64,000 nucleotides of DNA from Turritopsis dohrnii (GCA_027922465.2 BQMF02000200.1:372001-436000), one strand, 5' to 3'. Positions 34,404-47,893 are shown, numbered from the stretch's first letter. Notes: generated from the letters alone by a model not told the origin. Made by a program: numbers and translations.

Positions 34404-34500
34404 GAGACAACAGTCAACTCCCTCTAATTCGAGCCTCCGTAATTCGATAATCTCTAATTCGTTAACCTCTCTAATTCGATCTAGATTTTGAGTTCCTACG
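34404..34500. repeat. Solo TIR-like end of a pogo/Tigger-type element
   Basis: Starts acagtcaactccctctaatt and repeats 'taattcga' four times. This resembles the sub-terminal 'ttcgagtta' arrays of Tigger-type ends. No partner end was found. Confidence 0.45.
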
Positions 34501-35072
34501 GAGAAATAGCCCTAACCACAATTTCGAACCATATTTCGCATTTCGAATTTTCATGAAAAATGAAGGATAACTTCAGCGTGGATTATCGAATAACTGATGA
34601 ATTATTGATGAACCAGAACAAAAATGAAGAAGGGGAAAAACAAGGAGTTGGATCCGAAAAAGGGAAGAAAGAGATGCTTTCTCAAACATAATAAAAGAGC
34701 TCGCTATTGAAGATAATGCTGGCTACAAAGAGATGTTGAGAATGGATCATAAAACATTTTGTGAAAGTTTATTGAGAAAGATATCACACCACAAGAGTTA
34801 GCACAAGAGTATTTTTTTATACGTGCACATGAAAAAAAGTTTAAGGGCTTAGGAACGTCCGTAAGACCTTACGAAATCTTCTTTAGAAGAGAATGAATGA
34901 ACATTGTTCTAGTCGTATCCGCAAGCCTCAAGGAGAAAAAAACATTCGAAAAATTAGATCAAACGTTCGAAATTGCATCATTTTTTGCTGATGAACTATT
35001 CCAAAAAGTATATTGTATTTTTTGTTGCAACAAATTTTAGTACATGTCAATGAAAAGGCTCTTTATTCGTAA

Positions 35073-35493
35073 AGCCCTGGTTTCACGGACATATTTTTTC
35101 AAAATATTCTCAAAATAATAATATTTTCAAAATATTTTAATGTGAAACATCTTATTTTGTGCATAAAAATAATAAATGTAAATATTTTAACTAATTAGTA
35201 AAACAATGGGAATATTTTGAAATAATTTTTTTTAAAATCAAAAAAGTTTGATTTTAAAAAAAATTCCTTCGAATATTTTTCTGGTGGCTCTTACTAATTC
35301 TTTTGTTTTTGAGATCAGAAATCAAGAATATCATGTTGAAAAGTTAGAAAACAAATGTTCTTTCTATCATCACGTTGCGCATTTATATTTCGTTTTAAAA
35401 CTCAACAAAAATATGGATGATACACGAACAATTATTTGAAAATATTATTATTTTGAGAATATTTTGAAAAAATATGTCCGTGAAACCAGGGCT
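35073..35493. mobile_element. PIF/Harbinger-type MITE with TAA duplication
   Basis: Terminal inverted repeats start AGCCCTGGTTTCACGGACAT at both ends and extend about 50 bp. TAA occurs immediately outside (35070-35072 and 35494-35496). 421 bp, no transposase. Confidence 0.88.
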
Positions 35494-35766
35494 TAAGAAC
35501 TTACGAAAAAAAGTTCGTCAGGTGTTACAACAAAAACTACATACATGTTTCATTTTCAGCATTATGAAAAGTTTGAGTGCATGGACAAAGATCAAGAAAA
35601 TAAATGAATATAAAAGTAAAATATACAAGATGTTGAAAAAAAACAACAACAAATTATGTGCGGTGTATTTATTTGGTGATATTTTAGTTATGATTGCATT
35701 AAAATAAATGTGGTAAATGAATTGTCCATGCACTTTTTTTTTTCTGTTTACATGCAACATGTGTGT

Positions 35767-36185
35767 ACACTTTTTTTTATATATATAAGAATTCTTTTTA
35801 TAAGAATCATTAGGCTCAGATTGCCCAAAAATTAAGAATAATTTAAGAATCATGCTCAGGCTCAAAATATAGATTTCAACATTTCAAAAAGATGTTTTGT
35901 GTGTATTTTATGATTTGTTATAAGATATGTTATGGTTTCTGTAACTTGCGATTTGTTGTTTTTTCATATCCCTTTCCCCTGCCGTCATTTTTACTTTTTA
36001 AGAATTCGCACCATTTCCGGACAGTCTTAACGACTTATAACGCCATTTTTTTTAAGAAATATGAAAAAATTCAAGTAAGAAAATTAAGAATCACTCTAGA
36101 ATATTTGAGGGTCGTTTGTTATGAATTTTTAAGAATCACAAGGCTTAGCTCGAATTATGTAATTCTTATATAAAAAAAAGAGTGT
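35767..36185. mobile_element. MITE-like inverted repeat with AAGAATT interior
   Basis: The left end acacttttttttatatatat and the reverse complement of the right end (acactcttttttttatataa) pair imperfectly. The interior repeats 'taagaatc' and 'taagaatt'. No coding content. Confidence 0.5.
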
Positions 36186-38346
36186 ATAGGGGATAGAGAG
36201 GGCGAGTGACCGAAAAAATAAAATCTCTTCATTTTTCACGATTGCGTGTTTAAAAGAGTTTCAGCGTCGTGGATAATAAAAATAAATACTCTCTGATGAT
36301 GCTTTATAGTGATTTCAGTTCAAATGGAATTTTTCATTTGAATTTTTTTGAGCATGTCTATCGATCATAAATCTTGTGTACTGAACATAAGAGTTGATTC
36401 TTACATTGTGAAGAAAACATAATTATAAGAAATTTGCAAATATGCTATTTCTCATTGGTTTTCTGACAAGAGGTCGACCTAAGCAATGTTAGAGAAATTG
36501 GGCAGGATGATACATCGAAAAATAAATAAGTAAATATGACAAGAACTTTCTATTGTCAATTCACATCGTCGTTAATGGTTATTTGGCCATGATACACAAT
36601 GCAATGCAACGTTGTTTTCAGTCATTTGACCGTCGCACAACATCATCCGTATAACGTCATTTTATTTTGGTTTTTGTTAATCGTCGTTTTGACGTCAAAA
36701 TCTGAATTTGTTTTGCTATTTCCATTTCGACCATTAAACGACCGTCAAGCGACAATTTAACACGACGTTGAAACGATGTTGATAAATCGTCTTTGTGCTT
36801 ACTGGATTTTAACAAGCGTAAGTTCGCTATCCTATTCCGAGTTTACAAACTTGGCCTCCCCAGCAGCGCGAGCCATGTGATTTTATTGTTGAACACCCAT
36901 CTTAATTGATCGTTAAGAAATTAATGAGTTTTTTCCAAATTTATTTTTTCGATTTTTCTCTTCTTTCTTCTTCTTTTCTATTTCCTACAAGAAATACATC
37001 ATGGGAAAGACAAAAAGATAGGAATTCCATTGATATAAAAATTTATAAGAAGAAATTGGATATTTACTTGGCTGAAATGGCAGTCTAACCTATGCTTTTA
37101 CAGTCTAAGAATGTCGCTTCCGAAACTGCGTAAATTGCAACAAAAGAACGGAGGCTAATAATTTTTTGAACGATCAAAACATTCCTTATATAAGTAATTT
37201 TAGTATTTTGCCATAGATTTTCGCTGTTAAATAAACGTTGCTCCTGTTAAAACACATTGGAGAACTGTTGTTGTAATTAATTTGAAACACGGTTGAAATA
37301 AACTGAAGTTTTAAAACCTTGTTCTTGGTAACGTCTTCTGCTTTGAAGTTCTCTTCCTGCAGTTAATAAGTTTCATCGAAGTTCATCGAACTTAAACTTT
37401 TTAAAAGCATTTTATATCTTTCATGTTTGGTACGTGAGTATTTTATCTACTTTGTAGACACAAAAATGTCTTGGATCAAAGTTTGAAACGCTTTTACTTT
37501 GTTTCTTATATTTTTTCGAAGACGTTTGTTTTTTTGGTCAGCGCCGCAAGGTAGCTGATCTTTCATTTCCCCGTGTCTGTCAGTCCGTCAGTTAGTAAGA
37601 TCGCAGTTCTTCACACCCTAGTTATACGCCCGTTGTTGCTAATTTTAAATATTTCAATTCAAAATCTGAAAGTTTAAAGCACAATGTTGATTTTTGGAAA
37701 ATATATCACTTATGTGTGACGAAGTAAATATATTACAATACAAAAAGAGTTCTCTTCATTCGAATGAATGCATAAATTATTTGTTTTAATGCGTCCTCTC
37801 CCCACCCTTTATTTTAACGTAGTGCATTCTGGGAGCAAAATGCTGTTAAAACTTATCAATAAGAACCAAGAAGCACATTAATTTTGGTTCCTCAAAAAAC
37901 GGTCGAATTAGGTTTTACATGCGATAATATAACTTAGGCGGTTAACAGGGCTGGAAAAGCTGGAAAAAGCTTGTTTTTTAGAAATGGGCTGGAAAACCTG
38001 GGAAAAGGTCTCTTTTTCAAGCTAAAGAGTTGGAAAAGCTGGTTTTTTTTTATTTTCGTGTACAATGTTTTTTTTTTACTTTCAGGACATTAATGTTCTT
38101 GAAATTTCTATTTTTGCTATATTTGCTGCAAGTATCTAATTTTTGGATTTTAAACAGGTATGTGTCTAATTTTACAATTATTATAGGCATGTCCCATGTT
38201 TATTCATAAAATTGTATTTTGTATTAATGTATGTTCGATTTTTTTTTCAGATTTCATTTGATAAAGATTGAATAGATTGTTTGAATAATAATAGAATACA
38301 GTTTTTCTGTAGCAGACATATTCAGAAATTTTTTTCTTTAGATTAG
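36186..38346. other. Non-coding stretch with a SINE scrap
   Basis: No gene recognised. At about 36487-36540 a fragment containing 'aaattgggcaggatgataca' plus an AAATA-rich tail resembles the 3' half of the tRNA-derived SINE at 42790. At 36560-36800 repeated 'cgtcgttttgacgt'-like words suggest another decayed repeat. A candidate hAT-like left end, starting cagggctggaaaagctgg, lies at about 37947, upstream of the hAT-like pseudogene. Confidence 0.4.
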
Positions 38347-40781
38347 TAATGAGTAAAGAAAGTTAAACAGTAACTAAGCAAAAAAAAAGTTCATAAATGA
38401 ATGGTTGTCTGATCCCCAATTCAAGGATTGGCTTCACAAAGATGAAAATGATGATACAATTGGCCGGTGCTTTGTGTGTCATTCCAAAATATCACTATCT
38501 ACAGCTGGTCGCTCTGCCCTAATGGAGCATAGTAAAGGGTAATAAAACCTACTGAAGCGAAACGAAACAGTTTTTTCAAGAAACATACTACTTCAAAGTC
38601 AGCCAAAACAAACAGCACTTCTGAAAATGAACTGCCAGTCGAATCATCCACTTTGGAGAAAAATTAAATGACTCTGGAGACTTTTGTTAGTTACTGATCA
38701 AATTAAAGCTGAAATTATTTGGGTGTTAAAGTGTATTGTGTCTGGCTTTTCAAATAGATCTTAAGTCAAGTGTTCCAAGTTATGTTTCCAGACAGTAAAA
38801 TTGCCAAAGGTTTCAAGCTTGGTAGGCTTAAAGCCACCTATTTTGCAACCCATGGTATTGCACCTTTGTTTAAAGCAATTTTGAAGGCATTAGTTCATAA
38901 ATCTGAAGTATTAGTCATTTCCTTTGGTGAGAGTCTAAACGAAATATCTCAGTCATGTGAAATGGATATAATGGTACGTTTCTGAGATGAGACTGCTAAA
39001 TTGATACAGGTTAGATACTGGGATTCGTCATTTTTCGGGCATGCTAGGCATGGTGATTTATTGAAACATTTTCAAAACTCAACCAAAGATCTTGACCCAA
39101 ACAGTTGTATCAAATCTTGATGGATGGACCTATATAACTTTAATATATATTAGTTTTATAACGAAGTAGTGAAAAGCCGAGAAATGGAAAAGGAAGCTTT
39201 TCATAAGCTTATTGACATTGGCAGTTGCAATCTTCATGTTATCCACGGAAGTTTTAAAACCAGCATGGAAAAAACATGGAATCTGAAGAAAGTTTTGAAA
39301 GCATCTTTTCAGATTCTGCACGATACATCAGCTAGACGTGAAGATTACGTTGTATTGTCGTAACAAAATCGAACACTTTTCCTTTAAACTTTTGTCCAAC
39401 CAGGTAGAGCCCTATTTTATTAATGTAAATTGTTTTTTTCATTGTAATCTGGTTATTTTGGACAATACTACAATTTATGTTCATCAAGTACCTATTTCTA
39501 CTAATAATTTATTTCTTTACTTAAAAATTGGAAGCTGTTAAAGATGGATTGGAAATTTTACTTTTCGCTTAATCTTCATTATCAAAACATGTGAAGATTC
39601 TCCTGTATTGTTCTAGGTTAATAAGGTCAAATGTAGCTCCACATTACCACTTTATTTCTTTATATGTTCTCTTTGTCATTTATAGGTTGAAGACAAATCT
39701 GTAGCTGATCGTTTATCAGATGTTTGATCAAATATGCAACAAATTGTTAAATTTTGGGAAAAGCTTCCTAAATCAAGGCATCCTTCATCGAAAAGTTATG
39801 AAACCTTGCTTTCTGCTGTCTTCAATCTTGTCGCAGCTAAGCAGTTGATGTCTCTAGACTCTCTAATCCTCTCTCAAGAAAGGAAATGGAATTGGGATAT
39901 GGTGTCAAACGTGTGTCCTAACACAATTGAAAACAAAAGATACTGCTTCAGTTGACCAGATTGCCACCTTTTTCAAAGAAGCACAATCAGCCACCAAAAT
40001 TATTCTTGAGAAGCTCTTTGAGCGAAGTCCACTTTGATCAGATATCGTCAGATGTGAACGTATCTTTGATACTGAAGTCCTTAGAACATTAACATCCACT
40101 TCATTAGTACAAATAATGAAAACACTTCTGGTTCATCTGATGCAGTGCAATATTTTATCGCCTGCAGAGTGTGATAAGGTCACTGTAGAGTTCAAACAAT
40201 CCCTTGAAGATGATCTAAAGCAAGAGCACTTGAAATTTCAGGAATTCGACCCCAATTCTAAACGTCTAGATGAATTCTTTTTTCACGAAGTCAATATTGT
40301 CAGATACCAATCACTCTCTTTTGTGTGTAAGTTGATCTTCACTTTTAGCCATGGCCAAGCTGCTGTTGAGAGAGGATTATAAACAATAATGTTCTTTCAA
40401 ACAACATGAAAAATGAAACCATGGTTGCAAGGAAGACTATCTGTGATCACATGCGTGCGAATGATCTGAAACCAAACACAATCGATGTCAACAACGATAT
40501 GATAAAGGCAGCAAATGGTGCAGCACGAAAGTGGAAAAGACGGAAAAGGATTGTCAGAAGGAGTTATTAAGTGCTGACATGAAAAAGCTGAGAACTCGAT
40601 GCGATCAAATGAAAAAGACCATTGGTTTGTTGGATAAAGAAGTTGTTGAGTGCATTGAGGTAGCTGAGAAAAAACAAGACATGAGTTATGTGTCCAAAGC
40701 CATTGGCTTAAAAGTGAGGAAACAAAGAAGGACTTAGAACAAGAACATCAAAATCTAGAAGCAAAGAAAAAGAAACTTTAA
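38347..40781 (+). pseudogene. Decayed BED-finger/hAT-like transposase gene
   Basis: Colinear protein scraps in shifting frames. At about 38400-38545 there is a BED-like zinc finger (FKDWLHKDEND, then CFVCHSKIS and a His in ALMEHSKG). At 38770-38985 there is LFKAILKALVHKSE with SFGESLNEISQSCEMDIMVR, continuing after a stop with YWDSSFFGHARHGDLLKHF. At 39169-39363 there is DIGSCNLHVIHGSFKTSME. At 39734-39955 there is KLPKSRHPSSKSYETLLSAV. At 40116-40737 there is HGQAAVERGL, which looks like the hAT dimerisation block region, plus a Lys-rich coiled tail. At least five stops or frameshifts separate the pieces. I recognise the order from hAT-related transposases common in invertebrate genomes, but cannot name the subfamily. 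Confidence 0.65.
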
Positions 40782-42640
40782 TACTTATAGATTTGATTTA
40801 GGATTGAAGGACACTGGTAGAGCCTAAAAATGTCGCGTTTTTGTTGTATTCTTCGAGTCTTCGTACAGTAGCAGGGCCGGACGCAGCATTATTTTATAGG
40901 TACGGCTCAACCTTGTGGATTCCAATAAGAATTCCGATTCCCCGATTTTTCGCGGAATAACCCTATTTACGGACAAATGCATCCCGAAAATGGGGGGCGG
41001 TTAGGAGATCAACGTTCATTTCCAGTTAGTTACTTTGAACCCCCAACACCAAAATTAGCCTACATTCAACATTTTAACCAACGGTGGATAGAAGAATAGA
41101 AGCTGAATACAATAGTTTTTTTGAGATTAACACAGCATATACATAACAAAATAATTACAGTATTATATTAACTGCATCATTATATTAAACGTCTAAAATA
41201 CCAAACACACTGCACGATTACACATTCCTTTCGTTGCACGAAATTGAACTAAGAGGCTGAAAAACAGTATAATTTTAAAAAATAACGAAAATTGGCACCA
41301 TATTTATGGTTTTTGTCAAAACTAATCTCACTAGACAGCACATTTGACAAAGGCTTAAATTTTCGCACGGGGTACTTTCCTTGACAGCTTCTTCGTTCTT
41401 GTGATAGGTTACCACATTAAGGGGTTCAGCGGACGCTTTACGCACAAATTTACACTAAGTTTTCACGGAAGAACTTAGTCTATAAAAATGATCAAAAAAA
41501 CTTTTGTTTGCTTCATCGAGCTCTATGTTCCGAAGAAAAAGATTTAATTTTTCTTGGTTATGCAGATTCCTCACAACCAGTGGAAATAAAGTGTGTTCCA
41601 TAGTTCTGTGGTATTGGATGGTTGAAAACAAGCACAAATTTTGATCGAATCAGGATTTTTCTCTCAAATCGCAGGCACACTTTTCGTTAACAGGCTTTGA
41701 AGAGTTTTAAAGGAAATGAGACACTTCCTGGGAAAATGGAGCTCACAGAAAAAGACCACTAATAAAGCTTCATCACATACACGACAAAATGACAGCCATT
41801 AATAAATTCACAAAGTGAGCTACTAATTTAATGAAACGGCGGAGGCGGATACAGACATAGCCAAACTTTGCAGAGGAGTACACTGTCACGAATTTTATTT
41901 TCTTATTTTTTGGTAATTGCAAGTTTTTCTTTTCTTTTCTTAATAACTTAACTCTACTCCAGAAAGTTTGACTATGTTCTAAATCCGCCTATCAATGAAT
42001 ATGAAACAGCTTGTATTATAGGTTATGTTGAATAACAAAAAATGCCCATAACTTTCTCAACTTGTAACTTGTCAAAAGAGGTCGAAATATTACTTGAAAA
42101 AGAATAAAATATAGAACGACCATACTAACGTTTCAATTCATTTACAAACACGTTCATATAAAAATGACGCTAAAAACATTAACTTTCTCATTAGTTTTCA
42201 CTATAAATTTAAATGTGTATTAATAACCTAGATGACATTCCAAAAATAAAATTTGAAAAAAACATTTTCACTTTTGAAACGTACGCCGAGCCCTTCCTTT
42301 GAATCTGTGCTTGTTAGCTTGTGAGCATCGCAATTCCTCACCAATTACAAGTTACATTCAATATTGTGAAATAATAATTCCATGAATTTGCTTTTATCAA
42401 ATATGCCTTGTTTTGAATCATAGGAAGAACAAACACGTCATTTCTGGAAGGTGTATGAGAAAACGAACTACTGGTGATTTTTTTCAAATTTAAAGCTCTT
42501 TATTCAAAGGAAGACAGGAACATTTAGTAGTGAAAAGCTTATATGAATAGGTAAAAATAATCTTCAGGAAGCCATAGTTGCTATTGTCCTCGAAAAGTAG
42601 TAAAAGAAAAGTAGGGGAAGCATGAAAATGTTTTACTTCC
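40782..42640. other. Non-coding, with a probable hAT terminus
   Basis: At 40871 the sequence tagcagggccggacgcagca looks like a hAT-type terminal repeat (CAGGGCCGGACGC). No matching right end was found. The rest is AT-rich with no recognisable gene. Confidence 0.4.
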
Positions 42641-42646
42641 CAGTTC

Positions 42647-42735
42647 TTCACTTTCACTCATCGTGTTTCAGTTCTTCACTTTCACTCATTGTGTTTCAGT
42701 TCTTCACTTTCACTCATCGTGTTTCAGCTCTTCAT
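42647..42735. repeat. 28 bp tandem repeat, about three copies
   Basis: Copies of 'gttcttcactttcactcatc' plus 'gtgtttca', the last one diverging. Confidence 0.85.
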
Positions 42736-42789
42736 TTTTAACTCTGTGTAGCAGTTTGTTTCTGCTACGAGACTAATCGCGACAATGTT

Positions 42790-43122
42790 TGGCACCGTAG
42801 TATAGTGGTTATCACTCTCGAAATTCATGCGAGAGATCGGGGTTCAACTCCCCTTGGCGGCGATTCACCATGCGCGAGTGAATATACCATAGCGCCGGGT
42901 CGACCCATGCCATGTGAGGAAAATTGGGTAGATGATACATCGGGTGTTGCAGGAGGTCATCCAGAAGAGCACAGGCCCTTGGTTGGGTTTGTGTCACTCA
43001 TGAGGAGAGTGTCAAATACTTCGGAGCCTCCAACCTAAGCCGTGGCCCCTCCTGGAAAGCAGATGCAATAGCAACTGAGTGAGGCTAGCCACGTAAAACA
43101 ATACCAAATAAATAAATAAACA
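42790..43122 (+). mobile_element. tRNA-derived SINE
   Basis: The 5' part is tRNA-like, with an internal A box (TAGTATAGTGGTTA) and B box (GGGTTCAACTCCC) for RNA polymerase III. The anticodon arm is degenerate (nine-base loop, no U33), so it is not a functional tRNA. A tRNA-unrelated body of about 250 bp follows, and the element ends in an AAATA-type repeat. A short open frame across it is a by-product. The fragment at 36487 appears to be a second copy. Confidence 0.8.
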
Positions 43123-46102
43123 ATTAATTATGGTTAATTAAAGCATTAGTCTAATGTTAATAAGAAAAAGAAAGAATTGGATGAATTTAACAATCTTGTG
43201 AAGGAATTTTATAAAGCTGAGAAACGTAGAAGACACGGAAAAGTCTAATTTCTTCAGTCAGACGTTCCAAATGTTCTACAGATCCAACCCTCGTTTGTGT
43301 CTTGGGAGAATGCATCTCGTTGCACGAATTACTTTCTGTTCAATCTTTTTTTGATATTCTTAATAAAAAATTGACATCGTTTAGTGGAGCCGATCTTTTT
43401 GCTGTGTTTAAATCCGTCTAGACAATACTATTTTTGCTAAGCACAACACAGCGATTGTATTACAATGCGTAGCTCATTTGGAACTCGTATATCATACTTG
43501 AGGCGTAATCTATTGAAGAAGAAAAATGAATCGCGCGACGTAATTGGTCGTTCTCATAATTCCATTACCATTCTAATACCTACCACAACTACCACAATGC
43601 AATGTTATAATTACTCGCGTTCGAGTTAATTTATGAATATCAATGCACAGGAATAATTCGGGAGAATACTTTGTCAAACTTTGTTGCCCGGATGATTTTT
43701 CTCAAAAATTATTCCATGTAGTAAGAACCAACCCTTATGAATGACATTGGTTTACTCAGGCGCTTAATGGCTTCCATCGATCGCTTGCAAGTTCATTTGA
43801 AACGTACTTTAAATCGCCATTACAGCTTTCCGTTTGAAAAGTTATGACGTCACAGAGCGAATTTCATTTGCAAGATGTCTGACGTTCATTAAAGTTTAGC
43901 GTCTTCGGAAATTCTGAATTCTAGTTTTGAAACTGACATAAGTGATCATGATGAAGATAAAGAATAACTAGTAAAATCTTTATTATGAAAACAAAGGTAC
44001 ACGTTTTCCGCAAGGGATCATGTCGAAAAACTTAAACTAGAATTACTGGGGACGGTTTCCATTCGTAGTTACTTTCGAAATAACTGGTTGTGTCTTTTAT
44101 ATTTAACAGTATGATAACAAGGTGAACAGAAAAAGAATTTTCATAAACAAAAACAAAATCTGCACGTTCACGCAATCCCTACAGAAAGAGCGGTCGCGCT
44201 GTGACGTCAAAAAATTGTATGATTTCAATTGCACTGCCCTTTTGCAAGCAGCATGGACGTCTGTTTTTAGATATTAAGAAACGAAAAATTGAGTATAATT
44301 ATTATTTTAGAGCATTTTTAATGGTTACAGAAGATTAATGAGACCGTTCTGCAGCTAATATGAAAAATTTTCTATGAAGGCTTAATTTCCCTTTAACCCA
44401 AACAAAATATTTATGCATGATGGCAATTACGTATGTTAATCCACTGTTGATATGTTTTATCAAAAATCGAAGTGGAAAATTCCCATAGCGAAGTGTGTGA
44501 AAAATTACCTCATGAATTTCTTAGATAAGTGTCATAAACAACTTCCCGATGCTAATTACAAGCCAATATACAGTGTGTTTCATAATGTTGGAAATGGAAA
44601 TTTTAAACCTGTATTTTAAATGAATATGCCGAATTTCAAAATAATTTTTACAATGATGGAAAGCCATTTTCAAGTTCTTTCGGCTAGTATATTTTTGTGA
44701 AAAATGAAGAAGTGGTTTTTATAAAAATAAGGAAAATGTCTTGGAAAAATTTAATTAAATTTTTAATGGTCGATTAACACGGGTGTCGAGTTAGAAATGT
44801 CGAGATAGCGGGGCAAATTTCCATTCAAAAACATCGAATCTGGCCGGACCAAAGTAATCATGTCGAGTTAGTTGGGTGTCGAGATAGGGAGAGGTCGAGT
44901 TAGCGGGGGACAACTGTATATAGAGAGCATGCTGTTACTTGGGAAAAGGTAAATAACTCAGTAAATATATCATTTAACGATGTAGCAAACAAACAGTGCA
45001 TATCGAGCAGTATATTTTACAAACATTATTTCACTTGGAAACTCAGCCATATGGTTCATTCTAGAAGCGCAAAAGAAATGCGACGACAAGCTGGACGACG
45101 ACATAAACGAAGAGAAAAAACAAAATAGACTAATAGCTAATGAATGTTTTCAGAACACACTGTTGCTATAGAAACTGCTTGATTGATAAATAAACAACAA
45201 GAAGAAAGCTATTAAAGAAGATTTAAATCGTAATCGTGTCTCGGTTGTTATCAGCATAATATCAGAACGTCTTAATGTTTAACATAGAACGTGCAAATAA
45301 ACAATATTGACGAAATTAACTTAGTTTTTAGATTTCTGCGTAAGCAAAAAAGCTATTACAACCCGCTTTCGTTTTTTTTGATTTCTGCGAAAGCAAGAAA
45401 TACATTAAAACGGGCTTTGGTTTTGTTTTCTTTCTGATGTCCAAACCTAGCGGTTTTTTGAAATTTTGTGCGTGCGTTTACATGCATTCATCACGTCCAT
45501 GCGGAAAACCATTTGTTCGTAGCACGAGGTCTCTTCCACGAGAAATTTCTGGCGACTGGTTGTAATTGTGGTGAAAACTCTCTTCTCTAACATTGGTATT
45601 TGAAACTTCTATCCTTTGGTAGGCTTTCCTTAGTGCTTATTTATCCACCATTTGCTTTATTTAGGCTTATTATATCCGGGGGCATCAGAGTAAAAGTGAG
45701 GTCTGTGTCTGTGTGAGATTTGCCAGGAAGCCCCTAGCTGATCCTAGCTTCCTAGCTTATTCCAGCTTATCCTAGCTAATCCTAGGTGACCAAGCAAAGC
45801 ATTGAGGCAAACTTGAGAAATACCAAACAAATCATCAAAGTCGTTCATATATCATAGTTAAACTTTTTAAAAGCTAAATTTTTAAATGCTTGGTAGCACT
45901 AGCTTAGTTAGGTAGATAAGTAGTTAGTTTAAAACATAGTATTTCTGATGAATTTTTCGCTTTTACTTTGTTTCTTAATTTTTTTTTTCGAAAACGTATG
46001 TGCTTTTTTTTTTATTTTCGCTCTTACATCGTTTCTAGTGGGATTAACTATTATAGTCCTAATTTTGTTTTATCTATTTTCGAAAAAGTTTGTGTTTTTT
46101 TT
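43123..46102. other. Intergenic, no gene recognised
   Basis: Contains a short Lys/Glu-rich open stretch at about 43158-43248 that could be an exon scrap. A TIR-like end at about 44775-44925 has repeated 'gtcgagttag' and terminates in caactgtata; it looks like one terminus of a Tigger-type element. At 45325-45500 a dispersed repeat ('tttctgcgaaagcaagaaat', 'aaacctagcggttttttg') recurs at 53535-53570 and 53935-54025. The 7 kb transposon has inserted within this repeat. Confidence 0.45.
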
Positions 46103-47069
46103 CTTTTCTATGGTGGCCGAGAAGGGCCATCGAGAAAAAAATTTCAAAATCAAGAAAAAGATTTTCAAAATCGTAAAAAAAATATTCAAAATCGAGAAAA
46201 AAATTTCAAAATCAAAATCAAGAAATTAAAATTGAAAATTCTTTCGGAGCCGTAATTTTGCAAGGATGATAAATAAATATGGCGAACAGGAGCTGTGGTA
46301 CTAGCCGGTAAATCCTGACATGGCTCCGGCATAAATTATATAATTTTTCTGCATAATTAGCCTACGTAGTTAATTATTCAACACGTGCGAAGTATGTATA
46401 ATGAGAAACGGCAACAAACTTACTGGGTTTGACGCGATGATCGTGAATGCAAATAAATTCTGTTTAGTACTATAAGAGTATGAGAGCAATGCTTCTATGC
46501 AGATATATACTTTGGATATAAGAATCACAGTTATAAATGTTACAAATGATAATCTTGCTGGTGGGAAACAGGCATAAACGATAATAACATTTAAAATTAC
46601 CAACTGGTGTAAATAAGGTCTAATCATAACACACAAGCAACTTAATTTATTAGAAGACAAAAGAATTATACATGCGTGAGCTGTTTATAAAGGCTGAAAT
46701 ACACTATCATTTTTCAATGATCATTTTTCAATTATCATTGAAAAATGACAGTGTATTCAGGAAAAAATGTCATTTTTTACACTCTAATTATCAATGACAT
46801 TGAAAAATGATAAGTTGAACATGTTCAACTTTTAATTTTTCAATGTCATTTTTTTTCTATTGTTTCGAGTCGAATCCATTGTTTTGGTGCACGTGTTCGT
46901 TGCACGCGATGTGAAAACAACATTTTGAAGACTTTTACACGCGGAAAATGAAGACGCAAGAAGCAACTGAAACATTTATTGAAATTTGGAGGAGTCAACC
47001 AAGTTTTAATCGCATGTAAATAGCTTCGCAAAATTCAGGGATGAACTGGGACAATGTGCTTTAACTTGA

Positions 47070-47893
47070 ATAGGGATTGGGTCTCGTATTTTTTTCGTAA
47101 TATCAACGTCTATGAGATTGAGCAGCTATTCGGTGGCATTCTTAAAAATCTCGTATACAGTGGAACCTCTAATAGCGGCCACTTTGGGGGACACAGCTTA
47201 GTGGCTGTTGCATTAGAGGTGACCGATGTATGGAGGTTTATGAATTATACATTTTTTATCAAAAAGGCTGGTCGGGAGAGGTGGGAGGGGCACAAAGAAT
47301 GATTCATGACCAAAATAAACACAACGTTATTGAGCCTAAGTGCTTCAAGTCGTAGTGTGACAAGATTCAAAGCACTTATTAAGTCAGCATCACCTAATGT
47401 TTCACAAAAGTTGTTCAAATCATCTGCAATAGATAAGGCTGCTTGACTTGACTTTATTTTTGTAAATAATTACTGTAAATAAAATATTTTTTTCTTTCAT
47501 TTGGTTGCATAAAGATTTTTTTTGACCGTTTAGAGGTAAAATTAGACATGGGGACAATAGAAAGTGGCCGTTTGGCCGTTGATTGGAGGTGACCAATGTA
47601 TGGAGGGTTTTTTTTTACAAGAGTTTGATAATAAATTCGGCAGGGACTTTCTTTTCTGGCCGCTTATCAGGAGGTGACCGATGTATGGAGGTGGCCGTTA
47701 ATAGAGGTTCCACTGTATTCTGCGATTTCCCCCACACGTAGTTCATGGTTGAGGGTATTATAGATGCCAAGTTCATTTCGTCTATTTAGCCATGCCCTTA
47801 CCCATGCACTTTTGTTTGGTTTTCTACGTTCAACTCTCTTTTTTTGATAAAATATAAACAACGAGAGCAGCTGCTGTTTCTTCCTCAGGATCC
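47070..47893 (-). pseudogene. Harbinger transposase N-terminal remnant, split by a MITE
   Basis: Reads from MDPEEETAAALVVYIL near 47893, shifts frame, then gives WVRAWLNRRNELGIYNTLNH and ELR at about 47800-47735. This matches the conserved start of Harbinger transposases (W-V-R-x-W-L-x-R-R-x-x-x-G-x-Y). A MITE at 47158-47715 interrupts it, and the frame resumes beyond with IFKNATE, a stop, then LLNLIDVDITKKYETQSL. The DDE core is missing. Frameshift, stop, insertion and truncation all argue that it is dead. Confidence 0.7.
47158..47715. mobile_element. Mariner/pogo-like MITE nested in the Harbinger derivative
   Basis: Terminal inverted repeats start CAGTGGAACCTCTA at both ends, flanked by TA at 47156-47157 and 47716-47717. 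The interior repeats 'gaggtgaccgatgtatgga' in three copies near the two ends. 558 bp, no transposase. Confidence 0.88.

Noticed and set aside
42790..42862. Possible tRNA-Glu-like gene
   Set aside because: The anticodon loop has nine bases and lacks U33; a SINE body and A-rich tail follow.
42805..43038. 77-residue frame
   Set aside because: It is the body of the tRNA-derived SINE and has no protein similarity that I can see.
45948..46255. Two overlapping hydrophobic/basic frames spanning the left end of the 7 kb element
   Set aside because: Poly-T flank plus translated sub-terminal repeats (FKIKKKIFKI type); not a real protein.
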